DNA of 64,000 bases from Geotoga petraea (GTDB lineage Bacteria; Thermotogota; Thermotogae; Petrotogales; Petrotogaceae), in assembly GCF_900102615.1 (NCBI RefSeq), contig NZ_FMYV01000006.1, forward strand, positions 112,644-176,643, in the 5' to 3' direction. The position numbers and the translations under genes were made by a program. Below the pieces are notes generated by a model. The model made no database searches and had not been told where the DNA came from. It was given only the letters and a program-made list of their open reading frames with translations. This document shows, in pieces, positions 54,279 through 63,992 of this stretch. Within the stretch, counting starts at the first letter, position 1; each line of letters opens with the position of its first letter.

Positions 54279-54878
54279 GTGGTAAAAGATTTTTATACAG
54301 CTATTGAAGAGAGAAGAAGCAGATATTCTATAACAAATGAATCAACGATTTCAGATGAAAAAATAAAAAATATTATAGAATACGCTTTGAAACATACCCC
54401 TTTTGCATTTAATGCTCATAATGGAAGAGCAATTTTGTTATTAGGTGAAAATCATGACAAGTTATGGGATATCACAAAAGAAGAATTAAGAAAGATAGTT
54501 CCAGAGGAAAACTTCCAAGACACTAGCGATAAAATAGATTCGTTTAAAAATGGATATGGGACTATATTATTTTTTGAAGATACAAAAGTAGTAAAATCAC
54601 TTCAAAAAGACTTCCCTTTGTACAAAGATAATTTCCCTGTTTGGTCATTACAATCATCTGGAATGCTCCAATATAATGTTTGGACATCCTTATCAATAGA
54701 AGGACTTGGGGCATCTCTTCAACACTATAGTGAAGTTATAGAAAATAGAGTAAAAAAAGAATGGGAAATTCCTTCTAATTGGAAAATGATTGCACAGATG
54801 CCTTTTGGAAAACCAGCCAACGAACCACCTGAAAAAGAATTTGCTGATATTGATAAATTTTTTAAATTATATGATTAA
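54279..54878 (+). CDS. nitroreductase-family flavoprotein
   Basis: 199 residues of the FMN-dependent nitroreductase fold: FYTAIEERRSRYSI at the start, FAFNAHNGRAILL, SLQSSGMLQYNVW and GLGASLQHYSEV, with late MIAQMPFGKPANEP. GTG 54279 has better spacing from AAGGAG than GTG 54270. Regulator and enzyme are almost certainly cotranscribed. Confidence 0.9.
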   Translation: MVKDFYTAIEERRSRYSITNESTISDEKIKNIIEYALKHTPFAFNAHNGRAILLLGENHDKLWDITKEELRKIVPEENFQDTSDKIDSFKNGYGTILFFEDTKVVKSLQKDFPLYKDNFPVWSLQSSGMLQYNVWTSLSIEGLGASLQHYSEVIENRVKKEWEIPSNWKMIAQMPFGKPANEPPEKEFADIDKFFKLYD

Positions 54879-54943
54879 ATAGCTCTATAAAATGATAGTT
54901 TTTAATTTAAAAACCAAATAATATGTATTGAATTTCATAAAAA

Positions 54944-54967
54944 AAGTGCCTGCGAAAGCAGGCACTT
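54944..54967 (-). terminator. terminator of the 30-aa peptide gene
   Basis: AAGTGCCTGC-GAAA-GCAGGCACTT, followed by T on the minus strand. Confidence 0.85.
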
Positions 54968-55004
54968 ATAATTTATCGAAAATTACTCAGGGAATTTGGG
55001 GTGA

Positions 55005-55097
55005 TTAAAAGTTTCTCATTAATTCAGCAGCAACGTTAGAATATTGGTTCATGATGTTTTCATTTGCACTAGGTATTTTGTTATCTCTTTTAGTCAT
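55005..55097 (-). CDS. small peptide (30 aa)
   Basis: ATG at 55097 follows a strong AAGGAGGAG site; the peptide starts MTKRDNKIPSANENIMNQY and ends MRNF. It has no signal sequence and no cysteine. A strong terminator follows. A degenerate copy with a 4-bp deletion is at 62930-62973, so the sequence is a duplicated unit within the genome. No family recognised. It could be a signalling peptide or a small regulatory protein. Confidence 0.6.
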   Translation of the reverse strand: MTKRDNKIPSANENIMNQYSNVAAELMRNF

Positions 55098-55249
55098 AAT
55101 AACTCCTCCTTAGAAGTAAGTATTTATATTTTCACTACTATTATAGTTCGTGAAGTAAACCTTATGTCAACAGTAAAAACATAGTAATTTATGTAAAGCT
55201 TCAATTAAATATGGGGTGCACTCCACTAATTATTTTGTAACATAAAAAA

Positions 55250-55272
55250 ATAACGCCCACTAAGGGCGTTAT
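55250..55272 (-). terminator. terminator of the 64-aa antitoxin-like gene
   Basis: ATAACGCCC / GGGCGTTAT with a 5-base loop and T7 on the minus strand. Confidence 0.9.
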
Positions 55273-55281
55273 AGAATTAAT

Positions 55282-55476
55282 TTATAAATTTTTCCAAGCT
55301 TCATCTTCTTCCTTTGTTAGCCAATCTTTTGCAAGGCTTTTTTCGCTTGCTTTTGTAATATCTTGAATTTTATTGTGTTTTTTAAACATTATAAAATCTA
55401 TATAATCGGAGATTTCTTCTAACGTATTTTCTGGTAATTTATCTATTTTTTCTTTTAATTCTTTTTTATCAACCAT
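55282..55476 (-). CDS. small antitoxin-like protein (DUF2281 type)
   Basis: 64 residues starting VDKKELKEKIDKLPENTLEE after a GGAGGTGG site, then ISDYIDFIMFKKHNK and a tail DWLTKEEDEAWKNL. The LPEE(x)LxEVxDYIxFL pattern is characteristic of DUF2281/VapB-like antitoxins. No toxin gene is adjacent on either side, so it is an orphan or has another function. Confidence 0.65.
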   Translation of the reverse strand: MVDKKELKEKIDKLPENTLEEISDYIDFIMFKKHNKIQDITKASEKSLAKDWLTKEEDEAWKNL

Positions 55477-55609
55477 AATGCCACCTCCATCAAAATTATA
55501 TCATTTTTTAATAAATAGTATTATAAATTATTCATATATCAATTGATTAATTTATTTACATCAATTTGTTGTATAATCAAAGTAAATAATATGTCTATGA
55601 GGTGGTCAG

Positions 55610-58600
55610 ATGAATAACACCAGCAATATAATCGATAACAAAAATCAAAAGATGTGGGAGTATTTAAAAGATAATATTGAAGAGGGATCAAAATTGTCCA
55701 TAGTATCAGCATATTTTACGATTTATGCTTATTATGAGTTGAAAGAAAAATTTGATGATATAGAAAGTTTAAACTTTTTATTTGGAGAGCCAAGTTTTAT
55801 AAAAAACATGGATTTGGACCAAATGCAATCAAAAGAATTTACTATTGAAGATAATTCTACTAATATAACAATAAAAAACAGACTAAAACAAAAAAAGGTT
55901 GCAAAAGAATGTGCAAAATGGATAGAAGAGAAAGTAAATATAAAATCAATGGTAAAACCCAATTTTTTACATGGGAAAATGTATCATATCGAAAAACCAG
56001 GAAGAGACCCAAGAGCAATTACAGGCAGTTCAAATTTCACTTACAGTGGTTTGGGTTTTAAAAATAGTCACAACATAGAATTAAATGTATATCTTTCAGA
56101 TCAAAGAGACGTTAATGAATCTAAAAAGTGGTTTGATTCCATTTGGAATGATAACACAGGATTAGTCGAAGATGTAAAATACCAGGTACTAGAATATTTA
56201 AATAAATTATATAAAGATAACAGTCCTGAAATAGTTTATTTATTCACACTATACAAAATTTTTGAAGAATATGTTGAAAATCAGGAAAAATATACTCAAC
56301 AAGAAGATTTTCAAGAAACAAAAATCTGGAATATGCTATATGATTTTCAAAAAGATGGAGTTAAAGCAGCCATAAGTAAAATAGAAAAGCATAATGGATG
56401 TATTCTTGCAGATAGTGTAGGATTAGGGAAAACATTCGAAGCTTTAGCAGTTATAAAATATTATGAAATGAAAAATGACAGAGTTTTAGTACTCTGTCCA
56501 AAAAGATTATATGAAAACTGGAATACATATAAAGGAACAGTAAAAGATAATATTTTGTTGGAAGATAAATTTTATTATGATATATTCTTTCATACAGACT
56601 TGTCTAGAGATAAAGGAAGGGCTGCTAATGGGTATCTTTTAGAAGAAATTAATTGGGAAAGATATGATTTAGTGGTAATAGATGAATCGCATAATTTTAG
56701 AAACAAGAGAGCAGTGAAAAACAGAGTTACAAGATATGAAAAACTAATGAATAATATAATAAAAGCTGGACAAAACACAAAAGTGTTAATGTTAACAGCC
56801 ACTCCAATAAACAACGACCTCAGTGATTTGCATAATCAAATCAACTTTATTACAAAAGAAAATGATCAAGCTTTAAAAAATCAGAATATTGAGAGAATAT
56901 CTTCAGTTGTAAAAAAAGCCCAGAGAAACTTTGACAAATGGGCGGATGAAAAAAATAAGGGCTCAAAAATAGATCTTGTTGAAGAAATGGATTCCGACTT
57001 TTTCAAATTATTAGATGAATACACCATATCTAGGTCAAGAAAACATATAAAAAAGTATTATGACATCAAAAAAATAGGTAAATTCCCAAAAAGATTAAAA
57101 CCTATATCAATATACTCTGAATTGGATACGTCTAATCAAGTTATGAACTACGAACAACTTAATAATAAAATATTAGAAATGGATTTAAGCATTTATTATC
57201 CTTCAAATTTTGTTAGAAAACTAAGCCAAGAAGAATATGCAGAAAAACATGATACCATAGTAAAAGGGGGTACAGGTATACTAAGTCAAGCAGATAGAGA
57301 GCAAAATTTAATACTGATGCTTAAAACTAATTATTTAAAAAGATTAGAAAGTTCAGTACATTCTTTTAGGCTAACCTTTGAAAGGTTGGCGAAAAAGCAT
57401 GAAAATCTAATAAACAAGATTGAAAATTACAAGGAAAATAGAGAAGAATATAAAGAAATAGATTTAGATTTGAATAAAGAAGAATATTCTGAAGAAGAAA
57501 TGGATTTATTGATTGAGGGTAAAATAAACTTCAATCTAAAAGAAATGAGAGCTTCTGAGTGGCTTGAAAAAATAAAAAGAGACTATAAAGTTATCAAAGA
57601 ATTACTAAAAGAAGCTAACAAGATTAACAGAGAAAAAGATGCAAAGCTAAAAACATTAATTAAATTAATTGAAGATAAAATTAAAAATCCTATAAATAAA
57701 GACAACAAAAAAATATTGATTTTCACAGCTTATGCAGATACTGCTAATTATCTATACTTAAATTTGAAAGAAGAATTATCCAAAAAGAATTTAGAGTTTG
57801 GGTTGGTAACTGGAACAGGGCCAAATAATTCAACAATTGGGCTTAAAAATTTTGAAGAAATATTACAGAGTTTTTCCCCAAAATCAAAAGGAAAAATAAA
57901 TTGTGAAAAAGAAATAGACATACTCGTTGCAACTGATTGTATATCAGAGGGTCAAAATCTACAAGATTGTGATTATTTAATAAATTACGATATACATTGG
58001 AATCCAGTTAGAATAACCCAAAGATTTGGAAGGATTGACAGAATTGGTTCAAAAAACCAAAAGATACAATTAGTTAATTTTTGGCCTGAAAAAGATCTTG
58101 AAAAATATATAAATTTGGAAAAAAGAGTAAAAAATAGAATGGCACTTTCTGATATGAGTGGAACAGGCCAAGAAAACATAATTGAAGTAAGAGAAGACGA
58201 AGATAACTATTTAGATTTTAGAGAAAAACAGCTAAAAAAATTACAAAATGAAATTATAGATTTAGAAGATATGGATGATACAATATCACTCACAGATTTC
58301 ACTTTAGATAATTACAAAATGGATTTGACTAACTATTTAGAAAAAAACAAAAACTTAAAGCATCTTCCAGAAGGAATATATTCTATAGTTCCGTTACCAA
58401 AAGATATAGAATATTCTGAAGATTCATTACCAAAAAATATAAAAGAATTTATAAAGCCTGGAGTAATTTTCTGTTTAAAACTAAAGTCCTCAAAAAAAGA
58501 AAAAGTTGAAAAAAGATTAGAAAAGTTTAATCCAGTAGCTCCATACTTCTTGGTCTATATATATGATAACGGCGAAATTAAATTCAATTACACAAACTTA

Positions 58601-58906
58601 AAACAATTATTAGAAATATACAAATTATTAGCCTCTGGGGGAAAACAACCTTATGAAGAATTAGAAAAAATATTTACAAAAGAAACAAATGATGGGGAAA
58701 ATATGGAAAAATATTCTAATTTATTAAGAACGATAGTTAAACAAATAAACAAAAAGTTGAATCATCAATCCATGAGAACATTAGGAATGGGAGCCGGCAG
58801 AGGGCAAATAAATCTAATTTCAAAAGAAAACCAAATAACCGATGAAGAAGAATTTGAATTGATTAGTTTTTTAATAATAAAAGAAAAGGAGAATTACGAT
58901 GGATAG
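55610..58906 (+). CDS. PLD-nuclease/SNF2-type helicase
   Basis: 1098 residues. Residues 1-200 are a phospholipase-D-like nuclease domain with FLHGKMYHIE near residue 120 and AITGSSNFTYSGL after it. The helicase has GCILADSVGLGKTFEALAVI near 268, the DESH box VVIDESHNF near 357, LMLTATPINNDL, and C-terminal CISEGQNLQDCDYLI and ITQRFGRIDRIGS. This domain order occurs in defence systems such as DISARM (DrmD-like) and related restriction modules. It overlaps an Eco57I-like methyltransferase gene by 8 bp, implying a two-component restriction system. Confidence 0.88.
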   Translation: MNNTSNIIDNKNQKMWEYLKDNIEEGSKLSIVSAYFTIYAYYELKEKFDDIESLNFLFGEPSFIKNMDLDQMQSKEFTIEDNSTNITIKNRLKQKKVAKECAKWIEEKVNIKSMVKPNFLHGKMYHIEKPGRDPRAITGSSNFTYSGLGFKNSHNIELNVYLSDQRDVNESKKWFDSIWNDNTGLVEDVKYQVLEYLNKLYKDNSPEIVYLFTLYKIFEEYVENQEKYTQQEDFQETKIWNMLYDFQKDGVKAAISKIEKHNGCILADSVGLGKTFEALAVIKYYEMKNDRVLVLCPKRLYENWNTYKGTVKDNILLEDKFYYDIFFHTDLSRDKGRAANGYLLEEINWERYDLVVIDESHNFRNKRAVKNRVTRYEKLMNNIIKAGQNTKVLMLTATPINNDLSDLHNQINFITKENDQALKNQNIERISSVVKKAQRNFDKWADEKNKGSKIDLVEEMDSDFFKLLDEYTISRSRKHIKKYYDIKKIGKFPKRLKPISIYSELDTSNQVMNYEQLNNKILEMDLSIYYPSNFVRKLSQEEYAEKHDTIVKGGTGILSQADREQNLILMLKTNYLKRLESSVHSFRLTFERLAKKHENLINKIENYKENREEYKEIDLDLNKEEYSEEEMDLLIEGKINFNLKEMRASEWLEKIKRDYKVIKELLKEANKINREKDAKLKTLIKLIEDKIKNPINKDNKKILIFTAYADTANYLYLNLKEELSKKNLEFGLVTGTGPNNSTIGLKNFEEILQSFSPKSKGKINCEKEIDILVATDCISEGQNLQDCDYLINYDIHWNPVRITQRFGRIDRIGSKNQKIQLVNFWPEKDLEKYINLEKRVKNRMALSDMSGTGQENIIEVREDEDNYLDFREKQLKKLQNEIIDLEDMDDTISLTDFTLDNYKMDLTNYLEKNKNLKHLPEGIYSIVPLPKDIEYSEDSLPKNIKEFIKPGVIFCLKLKSSKKEKVEKRLEKFNPVAPYFLVYIYDNGEIKFNYTNLKQLLEIYKLLASGGKQPYEELEKIFTKETNDGENMEKYSNLLRTIVKQINKKLNHQSMRTLGMGAGRGQINLISKENQITDEEEFELISFLIIKEKENYDG

Positions 58907-61900
58907 AAACTTAATTCAAAAAACATTAAATAATTTCAGTGATATTTACGATTCAGGGATCGAACTATTTAAAATTTTAGATTATCCTTTAAAAAACAAT
59001 ACTTTTCCAAAAAATGAATATGATTTAGAAGAATTTTTAAATGTTGTTGGTATAGAAAAATCTCAATTTAATGAAGAAGAAAAAAGTTGTATAGAAAAAA
59101 TATCTTTGCTTTTTGCTTTCAGCGAAGATGACGAAAAAAAAGATAATTTTGTAAAATACGAATCGGAAAAAGAAATTATTGCCGGTTATATATTTTTATC
59201 TATAAAACTCAAAGATCAAGAATATTCAAAAACAAAAATAGTAAGCATATCTAAAAAGATAAATAGACTTTTGAATTCACCAGCATTTATTATATTCAAT
59301 TATGATGAAAAAATTACTTTGACAATAACAGATAGAAGAATTAACAAAAGATATCATGAAAAAGATGTTATAGAAAAAACAACTTTAATAAAAGATATTG
59401 CCTTAAAAGACACGCATGCAGCGCATATAAGAATACTTGAAGACATAAATTTTAGAGATTTAGATGCGAATGCAAGGAACTTTAAAGATTTTCACAAAAA
59501 ATGGAAAGCAAAATTAAGTGTAAGAGAACTTAATAAAGAGTTTTACAAAGAACTATCTAATTGGTTTTTTAGTTCTATAGATAAAGTAAAATTCCCTTCT
59601 CCTGATGATACAAAAAATGCAGATAAAATAACTGCTAATCCAGAAAAAGTTAGAGAAAATAACACTCAAAGTTTAATAAGATTTTTAACAAGAATTATTT
59701 TTGTTTGGTTTTTAAAAGAAAAAGGACTTATAGATAAGAAGATTTTCGATGATAAGTATATTTATGACAATATTTTAGTAAAAGATGTTGAAGTAAATAA
59801 CAGCACTTACTATAAAGCAATACTACAGAATTTATTCTTTGCAACCTTAAATACAGAGATGAACAGGGACAAACCTAATAATAGAAATTTTATTAGCTCA
59901 TTTCAAAATAAAAGTAGCTATTACGGAGTTCATAACAAATACAGATATTTAAGGTTTGTGAAAGATAAAAATCCTGATCTCATAATTGATCTTTTTGACG
60001 AAATTCCTTTTTTAAATGGAGGACTTTTCGAATGTTTAGATGAAGTAGGCAACAATAGGCATCATGAAAAAAGAATTGATATGTTTTCAGATAATCCGAA
60101 AAATGAAAGCAAATTGATATTTCCAGATGAATTACTTTTCTCTAATAAAAACAAAAAAGAAAAAGACAGTATAACAGGTCTTTTTAACATACTCAACAAA
60201 TATAAATTTACTCTTGAAGAAAACACACCAGTGGAAGAAGATGTAGCTTTAGACCCAGAATTACTTGGAAGAATATTCGAAAACCTTCTTGCAAGTTATA
60301 ACCCAGAAACAAGAGACACAGCGAGAAAATTAACTGGTAGTTATTACACACCAAGAGAAATAGTCCACTACATGGTGGATAGCTCTATAAAAGAATATTT
60401 AAAAACAAATTTAGATTTTATAACTGAAGATAATTTAGAAGAATTATTTGATTATAATAAATACGAACATGCCTTTGAAAAAAAAGAAGTGGAAAAAATA
60501 GTAAGAGCTATCTACAATATAAAAATATTAGACCCAGCCTGTGGTTCTGGGGCTTTTCCTATGGGAGTCTTAAACAGATTAGTTTTTCTTCTTGAAAAAT
60601 TAGATCCAGAAAACTATATATGGAAAGAAATAAAAATGGAAGAAGTGAAAAATGAGCAAGAAGACTTTGAAGAAAGGCACAATGAAATAGATTTTGTTTT
60701 TAATCTCAATAAAAATGATGCAAACTATGCAAGAAAACTGTTTTTAATAGAAAACAGCATATACGGCGTTGATATACAACCAATAGCAGCACAAATTTCA
60801 AAACTCAGATTTTTTATCTCTTTGATTATAGAACAAAAAGTAAATAAAGAAGATAAAAATTTTGGATTACTCACGCTCCCAAATTTAGAAACAAAATTTG
60901 TTACGGCAAATACACTATTAAAAATAGAAAAACCAAAAACATTACAATTAGGACAAAACGAGTACAAAAAAATAGAAGAAGAATTAAAAATCATAAGAAA
61001 CAAATACTTTGAAGCAAAAACAAAATCTACAAAAGATAAATATAAAGTGAAAGATAAAGAAAAAAGAGAGCAACTAAAAGCTGCTTTAGACAAAATAGGT
61101 TTCAATTCAGAAATAAGTCAAAAAATAGCAGCTTGGAACCCCTATGAACATAATAATATAGCTGAATTTTTTGATTCAGAATTCATGTTTGGTATAAAAG
61201 ATGGATTTGATATAGTTATTGGAAATCCACCGTACATTAGAGGAGAAAAAATAAAACCCACTTCTTTAAAAGAAAAGTATAAAAAATATTATGACACTTT
61301 TAACGGAACTTCTGATATTTACATCGCTTTTTACGAAAAAGGATATGAAGAACTCAAACAGAATGGTTTATTATCATATATAACTTCAAACAAATGGACC
61401 AGAGCTAATTATGGAAAAGATATTCGTGAATTCATAATTAACAATGTTGATATAAAATCATACATAGATTTTAATGGGATAAGAGTATTTGAAAATGCAA
61501 CGGTCGATACTTCTGTTTTTGAATTTCAAAAATCAAAAAAAAGTGATGAGTTCATTTATTGTGATATAAGAGATAATTATGATCTTGAACTAAGTTTGGA
61601 TGAGTATATAAAAAAAGAAAAAGTTATATACAAAAAAGAAGATTTGAGCAAAGATACATTTTCTTTTTTGAATAAAGAAGAGTTAAAAATAAAAGAAAGA
61701 ATTGAAAATATTGGAACGCCTCTAAAAGACTGGGATATTGAAATATACAGAGGAATTTTAACTGGATATAATAAAGCTTTTATAATAGATGGAAAAACAA
61801 AAGATGAATTAATAAAAAAAGACCCTAAAAATTCCGAAATAATAAAACCACTTTTAACTGGTAGAGATATTAAAAGATATACTTATGAATTTAATGATTG

Positions 61901-62669
61901 TTGGCTTATTAACTCTCACAATGGTTATAATGGTGTTCCAAGAGTAGATGTAGAAAATGATTATCCAGTTATAAAAGAATGGTTAGATCGATTTGAAGAA
62001 AGAATTACAAATAGATATGATCAAGGAGATACTCCGTATAATTTAAGGAATTGTGCTTATGTTGATCAATTTGAAAAAGAAAAATTAGTTTATGTTGATA
62101 TTTCTAAAAAACCATATTTTGCCTATGATAAATTTAAAAAATATCATAATGACAGAGTTTTTCATATTACAGGCAATAATATAAAATATTTATTACTAAT
62201 AATTAATTCCAAATTGGGAGAATTCAATTTTCGTACTTCTTGTGACAAACTTGGAAGTAAAGGAATCAAGTTTAAAAAGATTGATAATGTATCATTTATT
62301 AAGCCAAAACCTAATCAGGATGTTATTTTTTCTATACTTGTGGATTTTATAATTGAAATAAAAAATGATTTAAACGATTCTGAACAAATAGCAAATGAAT
62401 TATCCAACTTCTTTGAAAGGATTGCTGATTTTATGGTTTATGGACTATATTTCAAAGAAGAAATGGTAAAAGACGGAAGCTATATAAACGAAGAAGTAGA
62501 AAAACTTATAGTTCCTATAAATGAAGGTTCAAAAGAAGAAAAACTCAAAAAAATAGAAGATGTATATAATAAGATGAAATCAAATCAAACAATTCAAAAA
62601 GCATTAACCGATTGCCAAGTACAAGAAATACAAGTCATAGAAAATTCATTAAACAAGTCAAAGGATTAA
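58899..62669 (+). CDS. Eco57I-like DNA methyltransferase (type IIG/PglX-like)
   Basis: 1256 residues. The N-terminal third has the segment PAFIIFNYDEKITLTITDRR seen in such proteins, then LLGRIFENLLASYN, TGSYYTPREIVHYMVDSSI, methyltransferase motif I LDPACGSGAFPMG near residue 545 and motif IV DIVIGNPPYIRG near 775. The C-terminal part includes LLTGRDIKRYTYEF and looks like a target recognition domain. No PD-(D/E)xK nuclease motif is evident, so cleavage is probably by the PLD domain of the partner helicase. It is the second gene of the presumed defence operon. Confidence 0.88.
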   Translation: MDRNLIQKTLNNFSDIYDSGIELFKILDYPLKNNTFPKNEYDLEEFLNVVGIEKSQFNEEEKSCIEKISLLFAFSEDDEKKDNFVKYESEKEIIAGYIFLSIKLKDQEYSKTKIVSISKKINRLLNSPAFIIFNYDEKITLTITDRRINKRYHEKDVIEKTTLIKDIALKDTHAAHIRILEDINFRDLDANARNFKDFHKKWKAKLSVRELNKEFYKELSNWFFSSIDKVKFPSPDDTKNADKITANPEKVRENNTQSLIRFLTRIIFVWFLKEKGLIDKKIFDDKYIYDNILVKDVEVNNSTYYKAILQNLFFATLNTEMNRDKPNNRNFISSFQNKSSYYGVHNKYRYLRFVKDKNPDLIIDLFDEIPFLNGGLFECLDEVGNNRHHEKRIDMFSDNPKNESKLIFPDELLFSNKNKKEKDSITGLFNILNKYKFTLEENTPVEEDVALDPELLGRIFENLLASYNPETRDTARKLTGSYYTPREIVHYMVDSSIKEYLKTNLDFITEDNLEELFDYNKYEHAFEKKEVEKIVRAIYNIKILDPACGSGAFPMGVLNRLVFLLEKLDPENYIWKEIKMEEVKNEQEDFEERHNEIDFVFNLNKNDANYARKLFLIENSIYGVDIQPIAAQISKLRFFISLIIEQKVNKEDKNFGLLTLPNLETKFVTANTLLKIEKPKTLQLGQNEYKKIEEELKIIRNKYFEAKTKSTKDKYKVKDKEKREQLKAALDKIGFNSEISQKIAAWNPYEHNNIAEFFDSEFMFGIKDGFDIVIGNPPYIRGEKIKPTSLKEKYKKYYDTFNGTSDIYIAFYEKGYEELKQNGLLSYITSNKWTRANYGKDIREFIINNVDIKSYIDFNGIRVFENATVDTSVFEFQKSKKSDEFIYCDIRDNYDLELSLDEYIKKEKVIYKKEDLSKDTFSFLNKEELKIKERIENIGTPLKDWDIEIYRGILTGYNKAFIIDGKTKDELIKKDPKNSEIIKPLLTGRDIKRYTYEFNDCWLINSHNGYNGVPRVDVENDYPVIKEWLDRFEERITNRYDQGDTPYNLRNCAYVDQFEKEKLVYVDISKKPYFAYDKFKKYHNDRVFHITGNNIKYLLLIINSKLGEFNFRTSCDKLGSKGIKFKKIDNVSFIKPKPNQDVIFSILVDFIIEIKNDLNDSEQIANELSNFFERIADFMVYGLYFKEEMVKDGSYINEEVEKLIVPINEGSKEEKLKKIEDVYNKMKSNQTIQKALTDCQVQEIQVIENSLNKSKD

Positions 62670-62690
62670 TCACAATATGAAAAAGATAGT

Positions 62691-62774
62691 CTAACAATCT
62701 TGTATCTTACCCAAAGCTTCTTTATCAGATTTTATAATTTTATAGAACTCATTAGAAATTTTAACTATTTTCAT
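62691..62774 (-). CDS. small peptide (27 aa, C-terminal Cys)
   Basis: ATG 62774 has a TAGGGGGT site. The product starts MKIVKISNEFYKIIKSDKEA and ends IQDC. It has no signal peptide and one cysteine as the last residue. A hairpin with T run lies just upstream, so it may be read through from farther up or have its own promoter. The cysteine end recalls cyclised signalling peptides, but nothing else supports that. Confidence 0.45.
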   Translation of the reverse strand: MKIVKISNEFYKIIKSDKEALGKIQDC

Positions 62775-62793
62775 AAATACCCCCTAAAAAAAT

Positions 62794-62815
62794 GGCCCCC
62801 ATAAAAATGAGGGCC
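62794..62815 (-). terminator. hairpin with T run, minus strand
   Basis: GGCCCTCAT / ATGGGGGCC (one G-U), followed by T7 on the minus strand and then the small peptide's ribosome site. It may terminate the GNAT gene at 62970-63506 or act as an attenuator. Confidence 0.7.
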
Positions 62816-62929
62816 ATGGGATTATATTGACTCACGAGTGAATGATATTCTACCTATTAACGACCCCGTCATTCTCGGAGGTCAAACATAATTACTCGCA
62901 TATATATTATATCACTTTATAAAAATTTT
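62816..62929. other. possible structured non-coding region
   Basis: On the minus strand, GACCTCCGAGAATGACGGGG and following bases can form a GACCUC/GGGGUC stem. Further on come a quasi-palindrome (ACTCACGAGT) and the hairpin above. G+C is raised compared with the surroundings. I recognise no known RNA family. Confidence 0.3.
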
Positions 62930-62973
62930 GGTTCATGATGTTTTTGCACTGGGTGTTTTGTTATTTCTCTTAG
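62930..62973 (-). pseudogene. degenerate copy of the 30-aa peptide gene
   Basis: The minus strand retains KRNNKTPSA, matching KRDNKIPSA of the peptide at 55005-55097, but a 4-bp deletion breaks the frame and the start is lost. The stop of the GNAT gene lies within it, so the copy was joined to that gene's end. Confidence 0.65.
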
Positions 62974-63506
62974 TGAGAAGGCATTTCAATGTAGTATTCT
63001 TCAATGTTCAATATTCTTCCATCTGGAGTTTTTTCTTTATATTCTTTTATCAATTTTCCTCCTAATGAAAGAGGAATTTTTTTGCTTGGTATGTTATCTT
63101 TATCAACTGGATAAGTGATATATTTGACTTTTAAATTAGATTTTGCCCATTCTGTTATAGCTGATATAGCTTCTCTTCCAAATTTGTTACCAAAGGCATC
63201 TTTTTTTATCCATATGCCCAGTTCAGGAATTTCCGAAGTGGTATTATGCAACCCTGCACAACCAATAAATTCATCATTATCTTTTTTTCTAATTATTAAT
63301 TGAAGGTTGGAGTTTTCTTTCAATCCTTTTAAAGAAGAATTTATAAAATTTTCTACATCGTACAGCCCTTTTGGAGCACTTGGATACATGTATTTTGTTA
63401 TTTCGTCAGTGAAGTTTCTTAAAATATCTTCTTTATCTTTCATTGATATAGGTTTTAAAATCAACCTTTCTGTTTCTATTTTTATATCTAAATAATTCAT
63501 CTTCAT
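62970..63506 (-). CDS. RimJ/RimL-type GNAT acetyltransferase
   Basis: 178 residues. Typical start IKIETERLILKPISMKDKED and core segments FIGCAGLHNTTSEIPELGIW, FGNKFGREAISAITEWAKSN (acetyl-CoA site) and NIPSKKIPLSLGGKLI. It acetylates a protein N-terminus or a small amine; the target is unknown. Its last codons overlap the degenerate peptide copy, so the C-terminus may be slightly altered. Confidence 0.85.
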   Translation of the reverse strand: MKMNYLDIKIETERLILKPISMKDKEDILRNFTDEITKYMYPSAPKGLYDVENFINSSLKGLKENSNLQLIIRKKDNDEFIGCAGLHNTTSEIPELGIWIKKDAFGNKFGREAISAITEWAKSNLKVKYITYPVDKDNIPSKKIPLSLGGKLIKEYKEKTPDGRILNIEEYYIEMPSH

Positions 63507-63578
63507 CCCCCGCTTTATTTATGTTATAAAAATATTATATAATAAAATGAAAATGATTTAAAGCTGAAGGAACTATTT

Positions 63579-63992
63579 GTGTTGGAAAATAGATGCCGGA
63601 GATTGAAAGTAATAAACATAACGTTGTTATCCAAACAGATAAAAAACCAAGAAAAAGCTACAAAAATATACGAAAGTTGTGTAAGATACATATTCAATAT
63701 AAGAGACGATATAGAAGTAGAAGAAATAGAAGAAAAGGTAAAAGAAGTATCAAAAGAGAGGAGTGATTATTTTATGACTATAGCAGATAAATTGATTGAA
63801 AAGGGTGAAAAAAGAGGTATTGAAAAAGGGAAGTTGGAAGGGATGAAACTTGGAGAATATTTAAAAGCTAAAGAAACAGCAAAAGAATTATTGAAAGCAA
63901 AAGTTGATAGAAATATTATATCAAAAGCTATAGGACTCACATTAGAACAAATCAAAAAAATTGAAGAAGAAATGAACCAAAACAAGAATTAA
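63579..63992 (+). pseudogene. C-terminal fragment of Rpn/PD-(D/E)xK transposase-like nuclease
   Basis: 137 codons. The C-terminal part has the charged repeat EKGEKRGIEKGKLEGMKLG followed by LKAKVDRNIISKAIGLTLEQ, characteristic of Rpn-family (recombination-promoting nuclease) proteins. The catalytic N-terminal nuclease domain is absent, and the start (GTG or TTG, then MLENRCRRLKV) has little support. It is best read as a remnant of a longer gene. Confidence 0.7.

Noticed and set aside
62816..62900. tRNA or T-box leader in the G+C-raised stretch
   Set aside because: No cloverleaf, anticodon arm or T-box conserved sequence could be found.
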